A stretch of 64,000 nt of DNA, taken from positions 62,001-126,000 of the forward strand of contig JAIPJY010000015.1 of assembly GCA_021733925.1 (NCBI GenBank), read 5' to 3'. Shown here in pieces: positions 50,543 to 59,682 of the stretch; the stretch's first letter is position 1; each line of letters opens with the position of its first letter. The DNA comes from Prosthecobacter sp. (GTDB taxonomy: Bacteria > Verrucomicrobiota > Verrucomicrobiia > Verrucomicrobiales > Verrucomicrobiaceae). A program made the translations under genes and the position numbers. The notes below the pieces were generated by a model. The model was not told the DNA's origin. It was given only the letters and a program-made list of their open reading frames with translations, and did not search any database.

Positions 50543-51888
50543 AATTCACTCTCACCACCCTCGCGCGGCTAGCGCTTTTAATCACCACACCTGCATTTGC
50601 AGGCACCACGGAACTGCTCGATGTCGAAAAAGACCAGCTCAAGATCGGCTTCATCAAGCTGACGGACTGTGCGCCTCTTGTCATTGCCAAGGAAAAAGGC
50701 TTCTTTGAAGATGAGGGTCTGATCGTCGAAGTGGAAGCCCAGGCAAACTGGAAAGTGCTGCTCGACCGCGTCATTACCGGCGAACTCGACGGCGCTCACA
50801 TGCTGGCTGGACAACCCATCGGCGCCACGGTCGGTTTTGGGATCAAAGCAGAGGTCATCACTCCGATCAGCCTCGATTACAATGGCAATGCCATCACGGT
50901 CTCCAACGCTGTGTGGGAGAAAATGAAGCCTGCCATCCCCAAGGATGCAGACGGCAAGCCCGTGCATCCGATCAAAGCCGACAGCTTCAAACCCATCGTC
51001 ATGGAAGCCAAGGCCACTGGCAAGCCGCTGCAGTTTGGCATGGTGTTCCCTGTCTCCACCCATAACTACGAGCTGCGCTACTGGCTCGCTGCGGGTGGCA
51101 TTAATCCCGGGTTCTATTTCGATCCGAAAAGCGGTGAGGAAAACATCCCCGGGGTTCTCAACGGAGATCTTGTTATCTCTGTGACTCCACCACCCCAGAT
51201 GCCTTCCACTCTCGAAGCTGGTACCATTGTCGGCTACTGTGTGGGCGAGCCCTGGAACCAGCAGGCGGTCTTCAAGAAGATCGGCGTTCCGGTGATCACC
51301 GATCATGAAATCTGGGCTTACAATCCTGAAAAAGTCTTCGGCATCACCAAGGCATTCGCGGAGAAAAATCCAAACACCACGCTGGCGCTGACCAAGGCCA
51401 TCATTCGTGCCTGTGCCTGGCTCGACGCGAGTCCAGAAAACCGCAAAGAAGCGGTGAAAATTCTCAGCAAGCCAAATTATGTCGGTGCGGATGAAGCGGT
51501 CATCGCAAACAGCATGACGGGCACCTTTGAGTATGAACCCGGCGACAAGCGTGCGGCACCCGATTTCAACGTCTTTTTCAAGCACAATGCCTCCTATCCT
51601 TGGGCCAGTGACTGTGTCTGGTATCTCACGCAGATGGTGCGCTGGGGACAGGTGAAGGAGCAGAAGCCAGATGTCTGGTATGCAGAGACGGCCAAGTCTG
51701 TCTATCGCGCCGACATCTACGAGAAGGCGGCCGGCCTGCTGATCAAGGAAGGCTTCTTTACTGACAAGGACTTTCCCCTGGGCAGCGATGGCTACCGCGA
51801 GCCGTCCTCCGAATTCATCGACGGCAAGACCTACAACGGTCACAAGCCCAACGACTATCTCAAGGCCTTCGAGATCGGCCTTAAATAA
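50539..51888 (+). CDS. nrtA: Nitrate ABC transporter substrate-binding protein NrtA (449 aa)
   Basis: Periplasmic nitrate (possibly nitrite) binding protein. Signal peptide [21 protein letters not shown] is followed by [20 protein letters not shown], the family's [39 protein letters not shown] and [18 protein letters not shown]. Length is close to cyanobacterial NrtA. No lipobox Cys is evident, so it is probably soluble in the periplasm rather than lipid-anchored. Translationally coupled to the upstream NasS-like gene and followed by nrtB. Confidence 0.93.
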   Translation: MKFTLTTLARLALLITTPAFAGTTELLDVEKDQLKIGFIKLTDCAPLVIAKEKGFFEDEGLIVEVEAQANWKVLLDRVITGELDGAHMLAGQPIGATVGFGIKAEVITPISLDYNGNAITVSNAVWEKMKPAIPKDADGKPVHPIKADSFKPIVMEAKATGKPLQFGMVFPVSTHNYELRYWLAAGGINPGFYFDPKSGEENIPGVLNGDLVISVTPPPQMPSTLEAGTIVGYCVGEPWNQQAVFKKIGVPVITDHEIWAYNPEKVFGITKAFAEKNPNTTLALTKAIIRACAWLDASPENRKEAVKILSKPNYVGADEAVIANSMTGTFEYEPGDKRAAPDFNVFFKHNASYPWASDCVWYLTQMVRWGQVKEQKPDVWYAETAKSVYRADIYEKAAGLLIKEGFFTDKDFPLGSDGYREPSSEFIDGKTYNGHKPNDYLKAFEIGLK

Positions 51889-51922
51889 ATCTCAATCACG
51901 TCCCTGAAAAGCCGCCGCCATC

Positions 51923-53062
51923 ATGAACGCCACCACCGTCAATCCTTCCACCGCAGTTGCTGCGGTGCCCGCTCCGAAGCGTGAACCCCTGCGAATGCTA
52001 GCGATTGCTGCATTGCTGGAAAAGCTTGGTCTCGGCTATTTCAGTCCCTTCGTCCGCATGATTGCCCGTTACGATGTGAAATCGCAGTGGCAGCAAGTGG
52101 TGACAAACACGGTTTTGCCCGGAGTCGTGATCATCCTGTTCATGGGTTTTTGGACGCTGTGTTCACACTCGGTGCATACGGACAGCCAGCGCATCCCGAC
52201 TCCGACGGAAACCTGGAAAGCATGGCAGGGCATGCGTGAATTCGCCCGAAATGAAGCGGTCAAGAAGCAGGAGTTTCTTGCCAGCATGTCCACGATCGCC
52301 GCCAAGTGGGATGCGAAGGCAGCGGAGGCGAAAGCTGCGGGCAATGCAGATGCGGCCACCAAGTTTAGCGACAAGGCAGCCAGCTATCGCAGTAAATACT
52401 ACGCAGGCCCTCCGACATTTGGCACACAGATCATGACCAGCCTGCTCACCGTGGCGATTGGCATCGGCGCGGCCACCTTGATCGCCGTGCCCCTTGGCTT
52501 TCTTTGTGGATTGAGCCCGCGCTTCAATCTGGCGATGAATCCGATCATTCAGATCTTCAAGCCGGTGTCTCCGCTGGCCTGGCTGCCCATCGTTTTTGTG
52601 TTTGTGACGGCGCTCTATCATCCTGCCGGGGATGACAGCATCTCGCGGGCGCTTCTCATCTCCGCAGGCACGGTGACGCTATGCTCATTGTGGCCCACGT
52701 TGATCAACACAGCGGTCGGTGTGGCAGGAGTTGACCGAGACTATCTCAATGTGGCGAAGGTTCTCAAGTTGAACGCCTTTCAGCGCATCTGGAAAATCAT
52801 TCTTCCCGCCGCGTTGCCTCTCATCTTCACCGGCATGCGCCTTTCCATCGGCGTTGGCTGGATGGTGCTGATCGCCGCAGACATGCTGGCGCAGAATCCG
52901 GGCCTCGGCAAATTCGTCTGGGACACTTTCCAGAACGGCTCCACCGAAAGCATGGCGCAGATCATCGTCGCTGTGTTCGCCATTGGTTTCATCGGCTTCG
53001 TCCTAGACCGCATCATGCTGGCCCTGCAGCGCCTCGTCACCTTTGGCGGTCAGACCCTCTAA
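51923..53062 (+). CDS. nrtB: Nitrate ABC transporter permease NrtB (379 aa)
   Basis: Binding-protein-dependent permease: helix 1 (TVLPGVVIILFMGFWTLCSH), then QIFKPVSPLAWLPIVFVFVT and the EAA-type loop VLKLNAFQRIWKIILPAALP, IGVGWMVLIAADMLAQNPGL. Between helices 1 and 2 is an inserted, Ala/Lys-rich extracytoplasmic segment of about 80 residues (AAKWDAKAAEAKAAGNADAA) that makes the protein about 100 residues longer than cyanobacterial NrtB. Lies between nrtA and the fused ATPase. Confidence 0.92.
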   Translation: MNATTVNPSTAVAAVPAPKREPLRMLAIAALLEKLGLGYFSPFVRMIARYDVKSQWQQVVTNTVLPGVVIILFMGFWTLCSHSVHTDSQRIPTPTETWKAWQGMREFARNEAVKKQEFLASMSTIAAKWDAKAAEAKAAGNADAATKFSDKAASYRSKYYAGPPTFGTQIMTSLLTVAIGIGAATLIAVPLGFLCGLSPRFNLAMNPIIQIFKPVSPLAWLPIVFVFVTALYHPAGDDSISRALLISAGTVTLCSLWPTLINTAVGVAGVDRDYLNVAKVLKLNAFQRIWKIILPAALPLIFTGMRLSIGVGWMVLIAADMLAQNPGLGKFVWDTFQNGSTESMAQIIVAVFAIGFIGFVLDRIMLALQRLVTFGGQTL

Positions 53063-53075
53063 CCACACCTGCGTC

Positions 53076-54866
53076 ATGTCCTTGATCGAACTTAACCATG
53101 TCTCCGTCGGTTTTGGCGCGGCAAGCACGCGCACCGAGGTGCTGCGTGACATCAACCTCACGCTGAATGAGGGCGAACTCGTGGCCATCGTTGGCTACTC
53201 AGGCAGCGGCAAATCAACCCTGGTCAATCTCATCGCCGGATTAGTTCACCCGGATAAGGGAGAGGCGTTGTTTGATGGCAAGCCGATCACCGGCCCCGGG
53301 CCGGAGCGTGGACTGGTGTTTCAGACCTACGCATTGCTTCCCTGGCTGAGCGTGAGGGGAAATGTGGCTCTGGCGGTGAACCAGGTCTGCCAAGATGAAT
53401 CGCTGGAGGCGCGCAACAAGCGGATCACCGACGCCGTGGATCAGGTCAAGCTCACGCCTGCGCTGCGCAAGCTTCCCAGTGAGCTTTCAGGAGGCATGCG
53501 CCAGCGTGTTTCTGTGGCCCGTGCTCTCTCGTTTTCGCCCCGGGTGCTGCTGCTCGATGAACCCCTGAGCGCGCTCGATGCCCTCACTCGTTCGGAATTG
53601 CAGGACCAAATCCTGGAACTGAAGCAGCGCACCGGCCAGACCATCCTGCTCATCACCAATGACGTCGATGAAGCTCTGTACATGGCTGATCGTGTCATTC
53701 CTTTGACCATGGGACCCGCGGCCACATTTGGGCCGATGGAGGAAATCCGGCTGCGTCGTCCGCGTGACCGTGCGACGCTGCTCGCGGAGCCAGAAGTGCT
53801 CGCCGCCAGAAAGCGGCTGCTGGACTTCCTCATCGCGCAGAGGGAGGACACTGCGGATAATGTTTCCATCAGCCAGCTTCCAGACGCCGATCCCATCGAC
53901 ATCAGCAAAGCAAGCCCCACATTTACCATGCGCTGGGTCCGTGACCGCGCTGAAGCGGAAACCGGAGTCCCTGCTGTGCCGAAGCACAAGGAGAGCCACA
54001 AGCCGGCGGAAGGTTTCGTCACCATCAGCAAGCTGGGGAAAACCTATCCGACTCCGCGAGGGGCGGCGGTGATTGTGCGTGACTTTGATTTGCACATCAA
54101 ACGTGGTGAACTCGTATCCATCATTGGTCATAGCGGCTGCGGCAAGAGCACCGTCTTGAGCATGGTGGCCGGACTCTCCAGCATCACGGATGGCGGCGTC
54201 ATCATCGACGGTCGTGAAATCGAAGGTGCGGGGCCGGATCGCGGCATGGTGTTTCAGAGCCCGAACCTGCTGCCCTGGATGAGCGCCCTGGAAAACGTCA
54301 TGCTGGGAGTGCGCCAGGTCTTTTACCATCTGAACAAGAAGGAGCAGCACGACATCGCTGCGCATTATCTTGAGACGCTCGGTCTTGGCGGCAGCTTTGA
54401 GAAGAAGCCCGGCGCGTTGTCCCAAGGCATGCGCCAGCGTGTGGGGCTTGCCCGTGCGTTTGCGCTGCAGCCGAAGGTGCTGCTACTGGATGAACCGTTT
54501 GGCATGCTCGACAAGCTCACCAAGCTCGAACTTCAGGATGTGCTGCTCAATCTACGTGAGCGCACCGGCACCACGGCCATCATGGTCACGCATGATGTCG
54601 ATGAAGCCATTTATCTCTCCGATCAGGTGGTGATGATGAGTGACGGCCCTGCCGCCACCGCCGCTGAGATTCTGCACATTTCATTCCCACGCCCGCGTGA
54701 CCGCAAGGTGCTGATCGAAAGCCCCGAATGGCATCACTACCGTGAGCACCTGCTCTCATTCCTCGAAGAACGCGCTCACGTGCGTGGCGTGACCACGCAC
54801 CACAGTCGCGCTGCGGGCACACTGCTCCGCCGCCGCGCATCCCTTTCCCTGCAAGCCGCCGCTTAG
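53076..54866 (+). CDS. Fused two-domain nitrate ABC transporter ATP-binding protein (NrtD-NrtD type, 596 aa)
   Basis: One chain carries both ATPase domains. Domain 1: Walker A GYSGSGKST (40-48), signature LSGGM (137-141), Walker B VLLLDEP (157-163), but the switch His is Asn 195 (LITNDVDEA). Domain 2: Walker A GHSGCGKST (351-359), signature LSQGM (448-452), Walker B VLLLDEP and an intact H506 (MVTHDVDEA). Both share the nitrate/sulfonate/taurine-family GPAAT motif after the H-loop. Cyanobacteria use separate NrtC and NrtD, and NrtC carries an NrtA-like tail that is absent here. Start ATG 53076. Confidence 0.93.
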   Translation: MSLIELNHVSVGFGAASTRTEVLRDINLTLNEGELVAIVGYSGSGKSTLVNLIAGLVHPDKGEALFDGKPITGPGPERGLVFQTYALLPWLSVRGNVALAVNQVCQDESLEARNKRITDAVDQVKLTPALRKLPSELSGGMRQRVSVARALSFSPRVLLLDEPLSALDALTRSELQDQILELKQRTGQTILLITNDVDEALYMADRVIPLTMGPAATFGPMEEIRLRRPRDRATLLAEPEVLAARKRLLDFLIAQREDTADNVSISQLPDADPIDISKASPTFTMRWVRDRAEAETGVPAVPKHKESHKPAEGFVTISKLGKTYPTPRGAAVIVRDFDLHIKRGELVSIIGHSGCGKSTVLSMVAGLSSITDGGVIIDGREIEGAGPDRGMVFQSPNLLPWMSALENVMLGVRQVFYHLNKKEQHDIAAHYLETLGLGGSFEKKPGALSQGMRQRVGLARAFALQPKVLLLDEPFGMLDKLTKLELQDVLLNLRERTGTTAIMVTHDVDEAIYLSDQVVMMSDGPAATAAEILHISFPRPRDRKVLIESPEWHHYREHLLSFLEERAHVRGVTTHHSRAAGTLLRRRASLSLQAAA

Positions 54867-54896
54867 CCGAATCAACAACACACCCACTACACACAC

Positions 54897-56303
54897 ATGA
54901 AAAGGCTTCTCCCGCTTTTGCTTGCGACTTCTTCGCTCGCACTCGCCCAAACCCCCGCTCCCAAAACCACGGCGCCCGCCCCGGTGCCTGTCCCAGGCTT
55001 TACGCTTGCACCACCTCCGCCCGCGTATGCTCCCATGAAGATGGGCAAGTTTACCTTCGATGTGCAGGAAAAGATGCGCTACGAAGTCCGAGACAACAAC
55101 TTTGACTTCAACAGTGCGGTCAACAGTCCGCAGGACGCCGCATGGCTGCTCCAGCGTTTTCGCCTTGGCCTTGGCTATGATATCAACTCATGGATCAAGC
55201 TCTATGTACAGGGCCAGGACGTGCGGGAAATCGGCGGCAGCCGCTCGCGCCAGATTGGTGTAGGCGGGGCCGAGGGGGATGACATTTTCGACATCCTGAA
55301 GGCCTACATCCAGATCGGGAACATTAAGAAAGGGTTCAGTGCGACGCTGGGCCGGCAGTTCCTCTCCTTCGGGGACCAGCGTCTGATCGGGCCGCTGGAG
55401 TGGGCGAACCAGGCGCGCACATTTGATGCGTTCAAGTTCCGCTACACTGCGAGCAAGTGGTCGCTGGATGCCTTCACGGCGAGTCCGGTGACGTTCACCA
55501 ACAACCAGTGGAACAAGTCCGACCTGCTGAGCCAGACGGACCACCGCAATGCCTTCCTGAGCGGTCTGTATCTGAGCACGCTGTTTGTGCCGTTTAACAA
55601 GACCACGGACTTTTATGCGCTGCACTACCGGGACGACGGCACGGGCACCTTCGGCGCGCCGACTGGCTCGACGAGCTTTGTCACACTCGGCACGCTGTGG
55701 AAGGGAGACCCCTTGAAGCTGAACGGCTTTGACTATGAAACGGAGATGGACTTCCAAACCGGCAAGGTGGGAGGACGCTCGCTGACAGCGTATGCGGGTC
55801 ACTGGGGAGCAGGTTACAACTGGCTGAAGTCGCCCTGGAAGCCCCGGTTTGGCATGCAATACAACTATGCCTCTGGTGATGGCAGCCCCAACGATAACAA
55901 AGTGGGTACGTTCCAGAACCTGTTTCCGACGAACCACCTGTTCTATGGCTACATGGACACCACGGCATGGGCGAACGTGCACAACCCACAGGTGAACTTC
56001 AGCTTCACGCCAACGTCGAAGATGAAGGTGATGCTGGACTACCACCTCTACTGGAACGCCAACAATGCCGATTCCTGGTATCGCGCCAACGGCACCGCGA
56101 AGGTGCGGCCGCTCAACGCCGCCTCCAGCTCCGCCAGCAGCTTCCGCGGCCAGGAGTTTGACCTTACCGTGAGCTACAAGATCAACGCGCACGTGGCGAT
56201 GCTGGGCGGCTACAGCTACTTCATGGCCGGGCAGTATCTCAGGGACACCGGCTTTTCGAGCGATGCCCAGTTCGGCTACGTGCAGATGCAGGTCGACTTC
56301 TGA
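54897..56303 (+). CDS. Alginate-export-family outer membrane porin, probable nitrate porin (468 aa)
   Basis: Signal peptide (MKRLLPLLLATSSLALA) and a Pro-rich spacer lead to a beta-barrel of the alginate export family (PF13372-like): AWLLQRFRLGLGYDINSWIK, LQDVREIG-like strand pairs, ATLGRQFLSFGDQRLIGPLE, and strands ending in VQMQVDF with a terminal Phe. Alternating hydrophobic strands run to the C terminus. In this operon it would let nitrate cross the outer membrane. Actual alginate handling is unlikely given the context. Confidence 0.88.
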   Translation: MKRLLPLLLATSSLALAQTPAPKTTAPAPVPVPGFTLAPPPPAYAPMKMGKFTFDVQEKMRYEVRDNNFDFNSAVNSPQDAAWLLQRFRLGLGYDINSWIKLYVQGQDVREIGGSRSRQIGVGGAEGDDIFDILKAYIQIGNIKKGFSATLGRQFLSFGDQRLIGPLEWANQARTFDAFKFRYTASKWSLDAFTASPVTFTNNQWNKSDLLSQTDHRNAFLSGLYLSTLFVPFNKTTDFYALHYRDDGTGTFGAPTGSTSFVTLGTLWKGDPLKLNGFDYETEMDFQTGKVGGRSLTAYAGHWGAGYNWLKSPWKPRFGMQYNYASGDGSPNDNKVGTFQNLFPTNHLFYGYMDTTAWANVHNPQVNFSFTPTSKMKVMLDYHLYWNANNADSWYRANGTAKVRPLNAASSSASSFRGQEFDLTVSYKINAHVAMLGGYSYFMAGQYLRDTGFSSDAQFGYVQMQVDF

Positions 56304-56333
56304 CTTTTTCACACCCGCAAGCCGCTCTGACCG

Positions 56334-57953
56334 ATGAAAATTGTCCCCCTCATTCCTGAAAACGCGCCCTTCAGCGTGGAACAACGAGCCTGGCTCAACG
56401 GCTTTCTAGCCGGAGTTCTCAATCGTGGCGCAGCGCCCAATGGGGCGGCGTCTGCAGAATCGAAGCGGCCTTTGCTCATTGCGTTCGGCAGTCAGAGCGG
56501 CAATGCGGAAAGTTTGGCCAAGCGGCTGGCCAGGGAAGCAACGGGTCGGGGCTTCGCAGCGCGCGCTGCGGGCCTCGACTCGCTGCAACCCGCCGAGCTG
56601 GTCAAAGAAGAAAACGTGCTGCTCATCACCAGCACCTGGGGTGAAGGGGACATGCCTGACAACGCGGTCTCGTTCTGGGACAGCATCAATCAAAACGGCA
56701 GCAGCCCCAGGCTGGACGGCGTGCAATTCAGCGTCCTGGCCTTGGGCGACAAAAACTATGGTGACACGTTTTGTCTGGCCGGCAAGAAACTGGACACACG
56801 CCTCGAAGAGCTGGGCGCCAAGCGAATCGTGGACCGCGTCGATTGCGATGTGGAGTTTGATGACCTGGCGAAAAAGTGGAGCGCGAGCGCCTTCACGGCA
56901 TTGACTGGCAGTACGGCACCTGTGGCATCGACAGATCCGGAAGAAGAGGCCGGCTTTACCAAGAAGAATCCTTTTCCTGCCAAGCTGATCGACAACACGC
57001 CGCTCAACGCCCGTGGCAGCAGCAAGGACACGCGGCATATTGGTTTCTCACTCGCAGGCAGCGGGCTGAACTATGAAGTGGGCGACGCGCTGGGAGTCTT
57101 CGTGCAGAACTGCCCGGAAGTGGTGGACGCGGTAATCGCGGCACATGGCTTTGATCCGCAGGCGGAGGTGGCGCTGCCAGATGGTGGCAGCGCAGCGCTG
57201 CGTGAGGCGCTCATCAAGCACTACGAGGTGCGCAGCCACTTTGGCAAAGCGCCAGAGGCCGGCCTCACGCTCGCCGTTTTCATGGAGAACCTGCGCAAGC
57301 TGCAACCGCGGCTGTATTCGATCGCGTCGAGCAGCAAGGCGCATGCCGATGAAGTGCACCTCTGCATCGCCGCAGTGCGGTACAGCACGGATGGTGTGGT
57401 GCACAAAGGAGTGGCCTCCACTTATCTGGCGGACCGACTTTCACTGGGAGAGACAACGGGCATCTACTTTCATCCGGCGAATCATTTCCGCCTGCCCACG
57501 GATCTCACCAAGCCCGTCATCATGGTCGGGCCGGGAACAGGCATCGCGCCATTTCGTGCGTTTCTGGAAGAACGCCAGGCTACTCAGGCCCCCGGCAAAA
57601 ACTGGCTTTTCTTCGGCGATCAAAAACGCGCGAGTGACTTTCTCTACCACGATCAAATCATTGAGTGGGTGCAGAATGGGCACCTCACACGCCTGGACAC
57701 CGCTTTCAGCCGCGATCAGGAGGAAAAAATCTACGTGCAAACCCGCATGCTTCAGGCCGCCAGCGAACTCTGGCAGTGGCTGGAAGAAGGAGCTCATTTT
57801 TATGTGTGCGGTGACGCCAAACGCATGGCCAAAGATGTCGATGAGGCACTTCACAGCATCATCCAAACCGCCGGAGGCAAATCCGCAGACGAAGCCGCTG
57901 CTTACGTCGCACAAATGAAGAAGGAGAAACGCTATGCCCGCGATGTCTATTGA
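56334..57953 (+). CDS. CysJ-like diflavin reductase (539 aa)
   Basis: NAD(P)H-dependent FAD/FMN electron donor. After an N-terminal helix FSVEQRAWLNGFLAG (18-32) come a flavodoxin domain (AFGSQSGNAESLAKRLA; TSTWGEGDMPDNAV), the FAD domain (RLYSIASSSKA), the NAD(P)H domain (GPGTGIAPFRAFLEERQ) and the invariant end YARDVY as in CysJ. It overlaps the start of nirA by 20 nt. Its placement suggests that it reduces NirA, replacing ferredoxin. A sulfite reductase role is the alternative, but no cysI-like partner other than NirA is present. Confidence 0.92.
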   Translation: MKIVPLIPENAPFSVEQRAWLNGFLAGVLNRGAAPNGAASAESKRPLLIAFGSQSGNAESLAKRLAREATGRGFAARAAGLDSLQPAELVKEENVLLITSTWGEGDMPDNAVSFWDSINQNGSSPRLDGVQFSVLALGDKNYGDTFCLAGKKLDTRLEELGAKRIVDRVDCDVEFDDLAKKWSASAFTALTGSTAPVASTDPEEEAGFTKKNPFPAKLIDNTPLNARGSSKDTRHIGFSLAGSGLNYEVGDALGVFVQNCPEVVDAVIAAHGFDPQAEVALPDGGSAALREALIKHYEVRSHFGKAPEAGLTLAVFMENLRKLQPRLYSIASSSKAHADEVHLCIAAVRYSTDGVVHKGVASTYLADRLSLGETTGIYFHPANHFRLPTDLTKPVIMVGPGTGIAPFRAFLEERQATQAPGKNWLFFGDQKRASDFLYHDQIIEWVQNGHLTRLDTAFSRDQEEKIYVQTRMLQAASELWQWLEEGAHFYVCGDAKRMAKDVDEALHSIIQTAGGKSADEAAAYVAQMKKEKRYARDVY

Positions 57954-59679
57954 ACCAGCCGCAACCGCCACGCCGATGAGCGCCGATTTTACCGGCGAAC
58001 AGAAGCGTTACCTCGAAGGCTTCTTTGCCGGCATTGCTGCTGGTGGCGTTTCCTTCGGCGATCTCGCTCCAGCGGCTTCACCCGCAAGTCCAGCGCTCGA
58101 CGACCTGACCAAGGAGGAGCGCATCAAGCGCGAGCTGCACCCCTTTGATGCAATCGAGCAACTGGTGCTGGATGCACGCTGGAATTCCAAGCCTGAGCCG
58201 GAGTCGGTGTTTCGCTACAAGTGGAACGGCCTCTTCTGGCTCAATCCGGTCAAAGACGGCTACATGTGCCGGTTGCGCATTCCGGGCGGGATCGTGAAGA
58301 GCTATCAGCTCCGCGAACTCGCCGCCATCGCCCGTGAACTCACCACGGGATACATTCAGATCACGACTCGGAACAACTTCCAGATTCGTCTCATCGAGCC
58401 GAAGAACTGTCCTGAAGTTCTGCGCCGCATCCAGGGATGTGGACTGCACTCCAAAGGTGCGGGTGCGGACAACATCCGTAACATCACGATGAACCCATGC
58501 GCTGGCTATGACCCGTATGAAATCATTGATATCCGCCCGCTGGTCAACGAACTCGCCACCCTGATCATCGCCTCCAAGGAGTTCTACGATCTGCCGCGCA
58601 AGTTTAACATCGCCTATGACGGCGGTGGGCTCATCTCCGCGGTGGAGGACACCAACGACATCGGCGCCAGCGCGGTGAAGATCGGCGAAAACAGTGAGGG
58701 CATCGAACCCGGTGTCTATTTCCGCATTGCACTGGGTGGCGTCACCGGACATCAGACCTTTGCCAGTGACTGGGGCGTGCTCGTGAAACCTGAGCAGTTG
58801 AACGATGTCATGGTTGCCCTGCTGCGTGTCTTCATTCAATTCGGTGACCGCACCAACCGCAAGAAGGCTCGCTTCAAGTATGTCGTCGAAGACAAGGGTT
58901 TGGATGGCGTGCTCGTGGAAACCGAGAAACTTCTGAAATTCAAACTGACTCGTCTCGCGCCAGACGCGCCGTGTCAGGCGAAGCGTGAATTTTCCCAGCA
59001 GGGTCATTCACATGTCGGTGCCTTTCCGCAGAAGCAGGAGGGCTTGGTTTACATCGGTGCCAGTGTCCCAGTCGGTCAGATGACCGCCAAGCAGCTCGAT
59101 CGTATCGCCGACCTTGCCGATAGCTACGGTTCGGGGGAGATCCGGCTCACCGTCTGGCAAAACTTCATCATTCCGAACGTCAAGAGCGCCTATGCCGCCA
59201 CGGTGGCGAAGTCGTTGAAGAAGCTCGGATTTCCCAGCGAGCAGTCGAATCTCAAAAGCGGCTTTGTAGCGTGCACCGGCAACAAGTACTGCAAGTTCGC
59301 CGCCAGCGACACCAAGGGGCACGCCATCGCCATGATGGAGTATCTCGACAAGCGCGTGCAGCTTGACCGGCCCGTGAACATTCACTTCACGGGTTGCGCG
59401 CATTCCTGTGCCCAGCACTTCATGGGGGACATCGGACTGCTCGGCACCAAGGTGAAATCCGAGAGTGGAGAAGGCTACCACATCACCGTTGGCGGTGGCT
59501 TCGGTGAGAACCGTAAAATTGGCCGCCAGATCTTCAGCGGTGTGGCCTTTGAATCGCTCGGCTCCACGTTGGAGGCCATGCTCAAAGGCTATCAGGCCCA
59601 GCGCACCGAAGGCGAAACCTTCCATTCCTTCTGCAATCGACACACCGTCGGTCAACTACAGGAGGTGTTCAGCCTCTGA
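57934..59679 (+). CDS. nirA: Assimilatory nitrite reductase NirA (siroheme/4Fe-4S) (581 aa)
   Basis: Six-electron reduction of nitrite to ammonium. Start ATG 57934 has AAGGAG 8 nt upstream. Siroheme-cluster cysteines: C447 and C453 (CTGNKYCKFA), C488 and C492 (GCAHSCAQHF). Two ferredoxin-like nitrite/sulfite reductase half-domains (YIQITTRNNFQIRLIEPKNC; EIRLTVWQNFIIPNVKSAYA) are present. The N terminus shares the motif FTGEQKRYLEGFFAGI with the flavoprotein encoded upstream. The C-terminal end lacks the longer tail of plant-type enzymes. Sulfite reductase is the alternative, but the operon favours nitrite. Confidence 0.92.
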   Translation: MPAMSIEPAATATPMSADFTGEQKRYLEGFFAGIAAGGVSFGDLAPAASPASPALDDLTKEERIKRELHPFDAIEQLVLDARWNSKPEPESVFRYKWNGLFWLNPVKDGYMCRLRIPGGIVKSYQLRELAAIARELTTGYIQITTRNNFQIRLIEPKNCPEVLRRIQGCGLHSKGAGADNIRNITMNPCAGYDPYEIIDIRPLVNELATLIIASKEFYDLPRKFNIAYDGGGLISAVEDTNDIGASAVKIGENSEGIEPGVYFRIALGGVTGHQTFASDWGVLVKPEQLNDVMVALLRVFIQFGDRTNRKKARFKYVVEDKGLDGVLVETEKLLKFKLTRLAPDAPCQAKREFSQQGHSHVGAFPQKQEGLVYIGASVPVGQMTAKQLDRIADLADSYGSGEIRLTVWQNFIIPNVKSAYAATVAKSLKKLGFPSEQSNLKSGFVACTGNKYCKFAASDTKGHAIAMMEYLDKRVQLDRPVNIHFTGCAHSCAQHFMGDIGLLGTKVKSESGEGYHITVGGGFGENRKIGRQIFSGVAFESLGSTLEAMLKGYQAQRTEGETFHSFCNRHTVGQLQEVFSL

Positions 59680-59682
59680 GCC

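Noticed and set aside
50578-56384. Long minus-strand frames (421 codons at 50578-51843, 398 codons at 55188-56384)
   Set aside because: Shadows of nrtA and the porin gene.
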